A DNA stretch of 6,025 nt from Flavobacteriaceae bacterium UBA2765 (GCA_002352665.1 DEIV01000138.1:1-6025); one strand, 5' to 3'; shown: positions 1-5,957, counted from the stretch's first letter. Made by a program: numbers and translations. The notes: generated by a model from the letters alone, not told the origin.

Positions 1-87
1 AAAACTTGACGTTAGTTGGAATGACAAATAAAAAGCAAAAGATACTGAAATCGAAGATTCGACAAAATCAAACAAGTTCAACTTAGA
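1..87 (+). other. Lead-in to uxuA; possible C-terminal end of an upstream gene
   Basis: Two plus-strand frames enter from the left edge. One ends at TAA 29-31 after KLDVSWNDK, leaving 56 bases before uxuA. The other ends at TAG 84-86, one base before the uxuA ATG, and its last residues are lysine-rich. Either could be the end of a preceding operon gene, and I recognise neither tail. A minus-strand frame is also open across the stretch, so open frames alone prove little in such AT-rich DNA. I see no Bacteroidota-type promoter (TTTG, about 20 bases, TAnnTTTG) and no Shine-Dalgarno motif here, which fits uxuA being internal to a longer transcript. Confidence 0.3.
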
Positions 88-1254
88 ATGAAACTAGAAC
101 AAACTTTTAGATGGTACGGTCCAAACGATCCGGTTTCTTTAGCCGATATAAAAATGTCTGGTGCTACTGGTATTGTTACAGCTTTGCATCAAGTGCCTAA
201 TGGAGAAGTTTGGACTAAAAATGCCATTATTGAGCGAAAGAACATCATTGAAAATGCAGGACTTTCTTGGTCAGTTGTAGAGAGTGTACCTGTTCATGAA
301 GATATAAAAAGAAGATCAGGTAACTTTAAAGAATACATTGAAAATTATAAGCAAAGTATAATCAATCTTGCTGCCTGCGGAATTTCAACTATAACCTATA
401 ATTTTATGCCGGTAGTAGATTGGACCCGTACTGATTTAGATTATAGATTGGAGGATGGTTCTTCGGCATTGCGATTTGATAAAGTCGCCTTTGCGGCGTT
501 CGAATTGTTTTTACTGAAAAGAAAAGGTGTTGAAAATGATTATTCACCTAAAGAAACAAAGGAAGCAAAAGTATATGTTGATTCACGCTCTGAAGAGGAT
601 AAAACTCAGTTGATCAATAATATTATTGCAGGATTACCTGGAGGTATGACAGAAGGCACCAATTCATTAGATGAATTCAATAGAATTTTAGCAACCTATA
701 ATGCTATAGATGCAAATCAATTAAGGGAAAATCTTTTTTTATTTTTAAAAGAAATTGTTCCAGTTGCTGAAAAGAACAGCGTTTACTTAGCGATACATCC
801 AGATGACCCTCCTTATCCTATTTTAGGTTTGCCTAGAGTTGTGAGTACTGAAAAAGATGCTTTGGCAATTGTTAGAGCCGTTGAAAGTGATTATAACGGA
901 CTGTGTTTTTGTACAGGATCTTATGGTGTTAGACCTGATAATGACTTAGTGGGGATGGTTGAACGACTAGGCAATTACATTCATTTTATTCATTTACGAA
1001 GTACACAAAGAGATGAACATGGTAATTTTCATGAAGCCAATCATTTAGAAGGAAATGTAGATATGTTCGGCGTAATGCAGGCTTTGGTTAAAGAACAACA
1101 AAAAAGGAATAAATCAATACCTATGCGTCCAGATCACGGCCATAAAATGTTAGACGATTTAAATAAAAAATGCAACCCAGGTTATTCAGGTATTGGCAGA
1201 TTACGAGGTTTGGCAGAATTACGAGGCTTGGAAATGGGAATTTTAGGAAATTAA
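88..1254 (+). CDS. uxuA: Mannonate dehydratase UxuA
   Basis: This is a cytoplasmic D-mannonate dehydratase (EC 4.2.1.8), which removes water from D-mannonate to give 2-keto-3-deoxy-D-gluconate, the last step of the glucuronate-fructuronate-mannonate branch. The 388-residue product matches the usual UxuA length (E. coli about 394). The N-terminus reads EQTFRWYGPNDPVSLADI (residues 4-21), nearly the family consensus, and this fixes the ATG at 88. Other family blocks are TALHQVPNGEVW (31-42), HPDDPPYPILGLPR (237-250), CFCTGSYGVRPDNDL (273-287), HLRSTQRD (302-309) and RPDHGH (347-352). The His, Cys and Asp residues in these blocks (H237, C273, H302, D349) fit the metal-binding active site of this TIM-barrel family. 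The frame is intact with no missing blocks. No Shine-Dalgarno motif precedes the start. It is the first complete gene of the co-directional run, 136 bases before uxaC. Confidence 0.96.
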   Translation: MKLEQTFRWYGPNDPVSLADIKMSGATGIVTALHQVPNGEVWTKNAIIERKNIIENAGLSWSVVESVPVHEDIKRRSGNFKEYIENYKQSIINLAACGISTITYNFMPVVDWTRTDLDYRLEDGSSALRFDKVAFAAFELFLLKRKGVENDYSPKETKEAKVYVDSRSEEDKTQLINNIIAGLPGGMTEGTNSLDEFNRILATYNAIDANQLRENLFLFLKEIVPVAEKNSVYLAIHPDDPPYPILGLPRVVSTEKDALAIVRAVESDYNGLCFCTGSYGVRPDNDLVGMVERLGNYIHFIHLRSTQRDEHGNFHEANHLEGNVDMFGVMQALVKEQQKRNKSIPMRPDHGHKMLDDLNKKCNPGYSGIGRLRGLAELRGLEMGILGN

Positions 1255-1264
1255 AAAAACAAAT

Positions 1265-1309
1265 AATGAATGTCATTCCTACAGAGCGACTAAAGGAGTG
1301 ACGAGGAAT
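1265..1309. repeat. Probable dispersed intergenic repeat, unit A (imperfect inverted repeat)
   Basis: The stretch opens with a small hairpin (AATGA at 1265-1269, TCATT at 1273-1277). A wider inverted repeat follows: ATTCCT at 1275-1280 pairs with AGGAAT at 1304-1309. Between the arms lies ACAGAGCGACTAAAGGAGTG, more GC-rich than the surroundings. This 'GTCATTCCT ... GAGGAAT' layout resembles dispersed, non-coding intergenic repeats found in many Bacteroidota genomes. I base that on recall of the pattern and cannot count genomic copies from this window. Confidence 0.5.
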
Positions 1310-1311
1310 AT

Positions 1312-1327
1312 CTCAATATAAATTGAG
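1312..1327. repeat. Short perfect hairpin between repeat units A and B
   Basis: CTCAAT at 1312-1317 and ATTGAG at 1322-1327 are perfect inverted arms around the four-base loop ATAA. The hairpin lies directly after unit A, and the bases 'ATCTC' joining them may belong to the same repeat. The stem is AT-rich and has no T-run after it, so it is not a good terminator. It may be a processing or stability element in the uxuA-uxaC transcript. Confidence 0.4.
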
Positions 1328-1335
1328 TTGCAAAG

Positions 1336-1363
1336 TTCCCCTCTTGAGAGGGGTTAGGGGTGT
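1336..1363 (+). repeat. C-run/G-run hairpin repeat, unit B, with AGGGG tail
   Basis: CCCCTC at 1338-1343 pairs perfectly with GAGGGG at 1348-1353 around the loop TTGA. A tail TTAGGGGTGT follows at 1354-1363. The order 'CCCCTC-loop-GAGGGG-TTAGGGG' is a familiar dispersed repeat in flavobacterial intergenic DNA, and a shorter relative lies in the same orientation at 4866-4891 between kduI and kduD. The hairpin is strong for such AT-rich DNA but is followed by mixed sequence rather than a clean T-run, so it could pause or protect RNA more readily than terminate it. Confidence 0.6.
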
Positions 1364-1376
1364 GTTTTGTAAAACA
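1363..1376. promoter_or_regulatory. Palindromic site upstream of uxaC, possible operator
   Basis: TGTTTTGTAAAACA consists of perfect six-base inverted arms around a two-base centre and ends 14 bases before the uxaC start codon. A two-base loop is too tight for a good RNA hairpin, so a protein-binding site on DNA is the more natural reading. AT-rich palindromes of this size are typical of dimeric repressors, but no second copy was found in the window and the regulator is unknown. It could also be part of the adjoining repeat. Confidence 0.25.
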
Positions 1377-1390
1377 GAAAGAATAAACAG

Positions 1391-2788
1391 ATGAAATTTA
1401 TAAACGCCAATTTTTTACTAAAAACCAAAACAGCACAATTGTTATACCATAACTATGCTAAAAATTTACCTATAATTGATTATCACAACCATCTCAATCC
1501 TAAAGAAATTGCAGAAAATAAACAGTTTAAAAACATAACTGAAATTTGGTTAAATGGCGACCATTACAAATGGAGAGCCATGCGAGCAAATGGTATTTCC
1601 GAAGCATTGATAACCGGAAACACCTCTGATAAAGAAAAATTTGAGGCATGGGCATCAACCGTTCCATTTACTATGCGAAATCCGCTATATCATTGGACAC
1701 ATTTAGAGTTACAACGCTATTTTGATATAGATACCTTGTTAACAGAAGAATCAGCAGCAACAATATATTCGCAAACCACAGAATTATTACAAAAACCTAT
1801 ATTTTCTGTCCAATCATTATTAGCTAAAATGAATGTTGAGGTACTTTGTACTACTGATGATCCTTCAGATGATTTAATACACCATCAACAAATTAAAGAA
1901 AGCGATTTTCAAACCAAAGTATTACCCACTTTTAGACCAGATAATTATCTGCTCATTGAAAAAGAGGACTTTATGAGTTGTATACATAAATTGTCTGAAG
2001 CATCTGCAACTGATATCAATTCTTTTGATGTGTTGCTCACTGTTTTGAAGCATAGGGTTGAATATTTTCACAAATTTGGTTGCAAATTGGCAGATCATGG
2101 CTTATCAAGTATTCCTAAAGCATCAATTTCTATTAAAGATGCTGCCCTGATTTTTGATAAACGCCTTAAAAATGAGAATTTGAACAATGATGAAGTGAAT
2201 AGTTATAAAATAACGCTACTTACAGCATTGACTAAATTATACCATTCAAAAGATTGGACTATGCAATTGCATTTGGGTGCTATTAGGAATAATAATGACA
2301 GATTAAACAATGATGTTGGTGCTGATGTAGGTTGTGATTCTATTGGAGATTATGAACAAGCTGAAGGGCTTTCACATTTTTTAAATGCTATTGAAACTGC
2401 CAATCATCTTCCAAAAACAATATTGTATAATCTAAACCCTCGAGATAACGAAGTTTTTGCAACTATGGCGGGAAATTTTAATAGTAATGGTGGTATAAAC
2501 AAAGTTCAATATGGTGCAGCATGGTGGTTTTTAGACCAAAAAGATGGCATGGAAAAACAGTTGAACACATTGTCTAATATGGGTTTATTAAGTCGTTTTA
2601 TAGGCATGTTGACGGATAGTAGAAGCTTTCTTTCATTCCCAAGACATGAATATTTTAGAAGAATTTTATGTAATTTGCTCGGAGAAGATATTGAAAATGG
2701 CGAATTACCTAAAGATTTACCATACATTGGTAAAATGATTCAAAATATCTGTTACTATAATGCTAAGGAATATTTTAAATTTGACTAA
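1391..2788 (+). CDS. uxaC: Glucuronate (uronate) isomerase UxaC
   Basis: This is a cytoplasmic uronate isomerase (EC 5.3.1.12), converting D-glucuronate to D-fructuronate and, in many homologues, D-galacturonate to D-tagaturonate. It belongs to the amidohydrolase-like superfamily. The 465-residue product has the expected length. The metal-binding motif DYHNHL sits at residues 30-35 (H32, H34). Other family blocks are LCTTDDPSDDL (152-162), ADHG (234-237), QLHLGAIRN (292-300), a NGGINKVQYGAAWWF region (366-380) and LTDSRSFLSFPRHEYFRRIL (407-426), which contains the D409-S410-R411 triad characteristic of UxaC. The ATG at 1391 fits the usual short N-terminus (MKFINANFLL). It is preceded by an A-rich leader rather than a Shine-Dalgarno motif. 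Downstream, the GH88 gene follows after 23 bases. Finding it with uxuA and without visible uxaA or uxaB favours glucuronate as the physiological substrate. Confidence 0.97.
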   Translation: MKFINANFLLKTKTAQLLYHNYAKNLPIIDYHNHLNPKEIAENKQFKNITEIWLNGDHYKWRAMRANGISEALITGNTSDKEKFEAWASTVPFTMRNPLYHWTHLELQRYFDIDTLLTEESAATIYSQTTELLQKPIFSVQSLLAKMNVEVLCTTDDPSDDLIHHQQIKESDFQTKVLPTFRPDNYLLIEKEDFMSCIHKLSEASATDINSFDVLLTVLKHRVEYFHKFGCKLADHGLSSIPKASISIKDAALIFDKRLKNENLNNDEVNSYKITLLTALTKLYHSKDWTMQLHLGAIRNNNDRLNNDVGADVGCDSIGDYEQAEGLSHFLNAIETANHLPKTILYNLNPRDNEVFATMAGNFNSNGGINKVQYGAAWWFLDQKDGMEKQLNTLSNMGLLSRFIGMLTDSRSFLSFPRHEYFRRILCNLLGEDIENGELPKDLPYIGKMIQNICYYNAKEYFKFD

Positions 2789-2805
2789 TACAAATTATTA
2801 AAGTA

Positions 2806-2814
2806 TAGATTTTG
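2806..2814 (+). promoter_or_regulatory. Start-deciding site of the GH88 gene: in-frame TAG, then TTG start codon
   Basis: An in-frame TAG at 2806-2808 bars any start further upstream. Only ATT (2809-2811) and TTG (2812-2814) lie between this stop and the lipoprotein signal peptide MKKLLIISLISAFILSC. The next in-frame ATG is residue 47, well past the signal peptide. TTG is therefore the best start; ATT would add one residue and is a much rarer initiator. No Shine-Dalgarno motif is visible. Confidence 0.75.
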
Positions 2815-4005
2815 AAAAAACTACTGATTATTAGCTTAATAAGTGCTTTTATTCTTTCTTGCCATTCCAATAAAGAAGACAACACAAACACATTCAATTT
2901 AGAAAAAGCAAACAAAGAGTTGGTATTTATTGAACAACAATATCTAAATATGATTGAAAGTGTTCCTGACAGCTTGTTACCGCGTTCTGTTGATAATGAT
3001 GGAAAACCTTATTATGTTAATCCTTCCGATTGGACCAGTGGTTTTTATTCGGGTATCTTATGGTACTTATTTGAAAACAGTAAAAATGAGAAGTTTAAGA
3101 CTGAAGCACTAAAATACACAAATCTTTTAGAAAGTCAAAAGTATAATAACCACACACATGATCTGGGTTTTATGTTATATAGCAGTTATGGAAATGGCTA
3201 TAGAATTGCTAAGGATTCAATGTATAAAAGGATTTTATTAAGGGGTGCAAAAACACTGTCAAGTCGTTTTAATGATAGCATTGGTGCTATCAAATCATGG
3301 GATTGGAATCCGGCATGGCAATTCCCTGTAATTGTAGATAATATGATGAATTTAGAGTATTTGTTTTGGGCAGCAAAAACAACTGGAGATTCAGTGTACT
3401 ATAAACAAGCAGTATCACATGCAAATGTGACTTTAAAAAATCACTTTAGAGAAGATAACAGTTCTTATCACGTAGTAAATTACGATACGGTAACCGCCAA
3501 AGTCATAGAAAAAATAACCGTACAAGGCTATTCAAATGAGTCGGCTTGGTCTAGAGGTCAAGCCTGGAGTTTGTACGGTTATACAGTTATGTATAGAGAA
3601 ACAAAAAATCAAAAATATGTAGAACAAGCAAAAAAAATAACAACGTATGTCTTTGATCACCCCAATATGCCTAGTAATTTAATTCCCTATTGGGATTTTA
3701 ACGCTCCGAATATACCTACTGCACTCAGAGATGCATCCGCAGCAGCCATAACGGCATCTGCATTGCTAGAACTAAGCCAATATGTAGATGAAGAGACTAA
3801 CAAAAATTATCTTTCAAAAGTTGACATAATATTAGCTACTTTAGCATCTTCAAAATATACTGCTGAATTAGGTAAAAATAATAATTTTGTCTTAAAACAT
3901 TCAACAGGTCATTTACCTGGAGGTAGGGAGATTGATGTACCATTGGTTTATGCAGATTATTATTATATTGAGGCTTTAATGAGATATAAAAATTTAAAAA
4001 AATAA
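2812..4005 (+). CDS. GH88 unsaturated glucuronyl hydrolase, exported lipoprotein
   Basis: This glycoside hydrolase family 88 enzyme (type EC 3.2.1.179/180) hydrates and releases the 4,5-unsaturated uronic acid from the non-reducing end of oligosaccharides made by polysaccharide lyases. The 397-residue product starts with a lipoprotein signal peptide: KK, a hydrophobic core, and the lipobox ILSC with lipidated C17. Then comes HSNKEDN, whose K-E-D resembles the Bacteroidota surface-export signal. The (alpha/alpha)6-barrel domain shows DWTSGFYSGILW (73-84), HDLGF with D117, and WDWNPAWQFPVIVDN (163-177) with D176. D117 and D176 correspond to the catalytic aspartates Asp88 and Asp149 of the Bacillus sp. 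GL1 enzyme. SAWSRGQAWSLYG (244-256), RDASAAAITASALLEL (306-321) and the C-terminal PLVYADYYYIEAL (377-389) are further family signatures. It starts with TTG. kduI begins two bases after its stop, so the product of this enzyme feeds the next gene. The exact substrate (ulvan, glycosaminoglycan, glucuronan or other) cannot be read from sequence. Confidence 0.93.
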   Translation: MKKLLIISLISAFILSCHSNKEDNTNTFNLEKANKELVFIEQQYLNMIESVPDSLLPRSVDNDGKPYYVNPSDWTSGFYSGILWYLFENSKNEKFKTEALKYTNLLESQKYNNHTHDLGFMLYSSYGNGYRIAKDSMYKRILLRGAKTLSSRFNDSIGAIKSWDWNPAWQFPVIVDNMMNLEYLFWAAKTTGDSVYYKQAVSHANVTLKNHFREDNSSYHVVNYDTVTAKVIEKITVQGYSNESAWSRGQAWSLYGYTVMYRETKNQKYVEQAKKITTYVFDHPNMPSNLIPYWDFNAPNIPTALRDASAAAITASALLELSQYVDEETNKNYLSKVDIILATLASSKYTAELGKNNNFVLKHSTGHLPGGREIDVPLVYADYYYIEALMRYKNLKK

Positions 4006-4007
4006 AT

Positions 4008-4853
4008 ATGAGTTCAAAAAACTATAAAGTGAGATATGCTTCTAGTCCTAATGAAGTAAAATATATGGATACCAAAGAATTAAGAAAGGAATTCTTAATT
4101 AAAAAGGTAATGAATACAGACATGATCAAATGGGTATATTCTCATTATGATAGATATATGACTGGCGGTGTTGTACCGGTAGAAAAAGCTGTAGTTCTAC
4201 ATACAATTGATCCACTTAAAGCGGATTATTTCTTAGAACGTAGAGAATTAGGAATTATCAATGTTGGTCAAACAGGAACGGTAAAAGTTGATGGTAAGGA
4301 ATATACCTTAGAATACAAAGAAGCTTTATATGTTGGTAGAGGAGCAAAAGAAGTTACTTTTTCAAGCGGGTCAGACAAAAGTCCAGCACGGTTTTATTTA
4401 AATTCTACACCAGCACATAAGGCATTTCCAACAAAGAAAGTCAGTCAAGATGATGCTGAAATTGTAGAATTAGGTGCTTTAGAAACGGCAAATGCTAGAA
4501 CCATCAGAAAATTGATTGTAAATAGTATTGTTGAAACTTGTCAATTACAAATGGGAATGACCGAACTTAAGACTGGGTCGGTTTGGAATACTATGCCGGC
4601 TCACAGCCATGATAGAAGAATGGAAGTTTACTTTTATTTTGAGGTTCCTGAAGGACAGGCGGTAAGTCATTTTATGGGAAAACCAGAAGAAACCCGACAT
4701 ATTTGGATGGCTAACGAACAAGCGGTTATTTCTCCACCTTGGTCTATACATGCTGGTTCAGGTACAAGTAACTATGTTTTTATCTGGGGCATGGCAGGAG
4801 AAAATTTAGACTATGGAGATATGGATCATTGTAAAATAACGGAGTTGAGATAA
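4008..4853 (+). CDS. kduI: 5-keto-4-deoxyuronate isomerase KduI
   Basis: This is 5-dehydro-4-deoxy-D-glucuronate isomerase (EC 5.3.1.17), which converts the linear form of unsaturated uronate to 3-deoxy-D-glycero-2,5-hexodiulosonate in the cytoplasm. The 281 residues match the E. coli enzyme (278) across the whole length: LRKEFLIKKV (25-34), YFLERRELGIINVG (74-87), EALYVGRGAKEVTF (105-118), PAHKAFPTKKV (135-145), TCQLQMGMTELKTGSVWNTM (177-196) and the C-terminal FIWGMAGEN (258-266). The bicupin metal site is intact: H199 and H201 in AHSHDRRMEVYFYF, E206, and H248 in PPWSIHAG correspond to E. coli H196, H198, E203 and H245. The ATG lies two bases after the GH88 stop, so translation of the two genes is probably coupled. 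Its presence, rather than an alginate-type DEH reductase alone, points to lyase products of glucuronate- or galacturonate-type polymers. Confidence 0.97.
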   Translation: MSSKNYKVRYASSPNEVKYMDTKELRKEFLIKKVMNTDMIKWVYSHYDRYMTGGVVPVEKAVVLHTIDPLKADYFLERRELGIINVGQTGTVKVDGKEYTLEYKEALYVGRGAKEVTFSSGSDKSPARFYLNSTPAHKAFPTKKVSQDDAEIVELGALETANARTIRKLIVNSIVETCQLQMGMTELKTGSVWNTMPAHSHDRRMEVYFYFEVPEGQAVSHFMGKPEETRHIWMANEQAVISPPWSIHAGSGTSNYVFIWGMAGENLDYGDMDHCKITELR

Positions 4854-4865
4854 TTATAAAAAATG

Positions 4866-4891
4866 TCTCCTTTAGGGGATTATAGGGGTAT
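4866..4891 (+). repeat. C-rich/G-run hairpin repeat, shorter relative of unit B
   Basis: TCTCC at 4866-4870 pairs with GGGGA at 4875-4879 (one G-T wobble) around the loop TTTA. The tail TTATAGGGGTAT follows at 4880-4891. The layout (C-rich arm, four-base loop, G-run arm, TTA, second AGGGGT run) matches the element at 1336-1363 in the same orientation, although the stem is weaker. A loose AAAATG (4860-4865) / CATTTT (4905-4910) inverted pair flanks it. It occupies much of the 74-base kduI-kduD gap. No T-run follows, so it is unlikely to be a strong terminator. Confidence 0.5.
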
Positions 4892-4927
4892 TTATAAGCC
4901 TCTTCATTTTGTCAAAAAGAAAAGAAT

Positions 4928-5719
4928 ATGAACAACCTATTCAATTTAACAGGGAAAATAGCCTTAATAACAGGAGCAACTCATGGTTTAGGAATGGCAA
5001 TGGCTAAAGGCTTAGGTGATGCTGGAGCAACTTTAATAATCAATGGTAATTCCTCACAACAAAAATTAGATGATGCCGTAGCTTACTATAAAAATGAAGG
5101 GCTTAATGCCTTTGGTTATAAGTTTGATGTAACTAGCGAAGAAGCCGTAAAACAAGCCATACAAAAGATAGAATCTGAAGTGGGGAACATAGACATTCTG
5201 GTAAATAATGCAGGAATCATCAAAAGAACTCCATTAGAAGAAATGGAAGTAGCCGACTTTGAACAAGTGTTAAAAGTAGATCTGGTTAGTCCGTTTATTG
5301 TATCCAAACATGTTGTAAAAGGAATGATAAGTCGTAAAAACGGAAAAATTATTAACATCTGTTCTATGATGAGTGAATTGGGTAGAAATACGGTTGGTGC
5401 TTATGCTGCAGCAAAAGGTGGGCTCAAAATGTTAACCAGAAATATGGCTACAGAATGGGCAAAACACAATATTCAAGTCAATGGAATAGGGCCGGGTTAT
5501 TTTGCAACAGAGCAAACCAAACCCATTCGAGTTGATGGTCACCCATTCAATGATTTTATTGTAAATAGAACACCGGTAGGCCGTTGGGGAGAACCAAGTG
5601 AACTGGCCGGAACGGCAATTTATTTAGCTTCAAATGCCAGTAATTTTGTCAATGGGCATATTGTGTATGTTGATGGTGGTATTTTAGCAACCATAGGTAA
5701 ACCGGCTAATGAGAATTAA
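4928..5719 (+). CDS. kduD: SDR dehydrogenase: KduD or gluconate-5-dehydrogenase type
   Basis: This is a classical short-chain dehydrogenase of 263 residues. In this context it most likely reduces the KduI product to 2-keto-3-deoxygluconate (EC 1.1.1.127). Visible motifs are the nucleotide-binding TGATHGLG (15-22), NNAG (93-96), catalytic S146 in NICSMMSE, and Y159 and K163 in YAAAK. The residue aligned with the classical SDR tetrad asparagine is D118 (VLKVDLVSPF). Blocks such as ICSMMSELGR (144-153), GAYAAAKGGLKMLTRN (157-172), GIGPGYFAT (186-194) and SNFVNGHIVYVDGGILATIG (238-257) look, from recall, closer to gluconate 5-dehydrogenases (EC 1.1.1.69) than to E. coli KduD. The kduD symbol therefore rests mainly on kduI lying directly upstream. 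The ATG at 4928 gives the normal N-terminus (FNLTGKIALITG) and follows a purine-rich AAAAAGAAAAGAAT leader. It is the last gene before the terminator. Confidence 0.85.
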   Translation: MNNLFNLTGKIALITGATHGLGMAMAKGLGDAGATLIINGNSSQQKLDDAVAYYKNEGLNAFGYKFDVTSEEAVKQAIQKIESEVGNIDILVNNAGIIKRTPLEEMEVADFEQVLKVDLVSPFIVSKHVVKGMISRKNGKIINICSMMSELGRNTVGAYAAAKGGLKMLTRNMATEWAKHNIQVNGIGPGYFATEQTKPIRVDGHPFNDFIVNRTPVGRWGEPSELAGTAIYLASNASNFVNGHIVYVDGGILATIGKPANEN

Positions 5720-5830
5720 CTATAAGTTAAGGAAAAACACATGTATATTATTGGTTTCTAGACGTTTGATTTTTTACGATATTTTCTAAGGCACTTTCAG
5801 AATTAAGCCAGTTTTATAATGATGACATTA

Positions 5831-5868
5831 AAAAAAACCTGATATTTTTCAAAATATCAGGTTTTTTT
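5831..5868. terminator. Bidirectional intrinsic terminator between convergent genes
   Basis: A perfect 18-base-pair inverted repeat has arms at 5831-5848 and 5851-5868. The core CCTGATATTTT pairs with AAAATATCAGG, flanked by seven A on the left and seven T on the right. The same hairpin thus ends in a T-run on either strand and can serve the operon to the left and the minus-strand gene to the right. It lies 111 bases after the kduD stop and 89 bases before the stop of the convergent gene. The 5720-5830 stretch in between shows no convincing gene or signal. Confidence 0.92.
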
Positions 5869-5957
5869 ACTTTTTTGCGTGTTGATTTAAATAATTTTAC
5901 AATATAATTTTGGAACAAGACATATCTATTCCATCTAGTAGTGTATAATTTTATTCT

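Noticed and set aside
1266..1301. Eleven-codon ORF MNVIPTERLKE in the uxuA-uxaC gap
   Set aside because: It is wholly inside the inverted-repeat unit, has no ribosome binding site, and reads as a translated repeat.
1338..1368. The CCCCTC/GAGGGG hairpin followed by GTGTTTT as a terminator after uxuA
   Set aside because: The T-run is only four bases and is separated from the stem by the G-rich tail TTAGGGGTGTG. A repeat with possible pausing is a better fit.
1255..1390. Riboswitch or tRNA in the longest intercistronic gap
   Set aside because: The gap is 136 bases of short independent hairpins, with no multi-helix junction, no cloverleaf and no conserved aptamer core that I recognise.
2506..2727. 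Minus-strand open frame of 73 codons inside uxaC
   Set aside because: It is antisense to a conserved part of UxaC, has no recognisable protein features, and is what AT-rich coding DNA gives by chance.
2780..2814. Promoter-like TTTG (2780-2783) and TAGATTTTG (2806-2814) before the GH88 gene
   Set aside because: The spacing is too long, and the -7 match has an extra base. The box overlaps the start codon, so a transcript from it would begin after the start.
4545..4751. Minus-strand open frame of 68 codons inside kduI
   Set aside because: It lies opposite the conserved metal-binding region of KduI, and its translation shows no domain or signal.
5116..5358. Minus-strand open frame of 80 codons inside kduD, with a hydrophobic, Ser/Thr-rich translation
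   Set aside because: It lies antisense to the conserved NNAG region of the SDR. The composition is explained by reading the opposite strand of Lys/Glu/Val codons.
5748..5813. Minus-strand stretch with about 21 open codons (NWLNSESALENIV...) between kduD and the terminator
   Set aside because: It is bounded by stops on both sides and has no start codon. It lies beyond the terminator of the minus-strand gene. It could be a tiny gene remnant, but the length is easily reached by chance.
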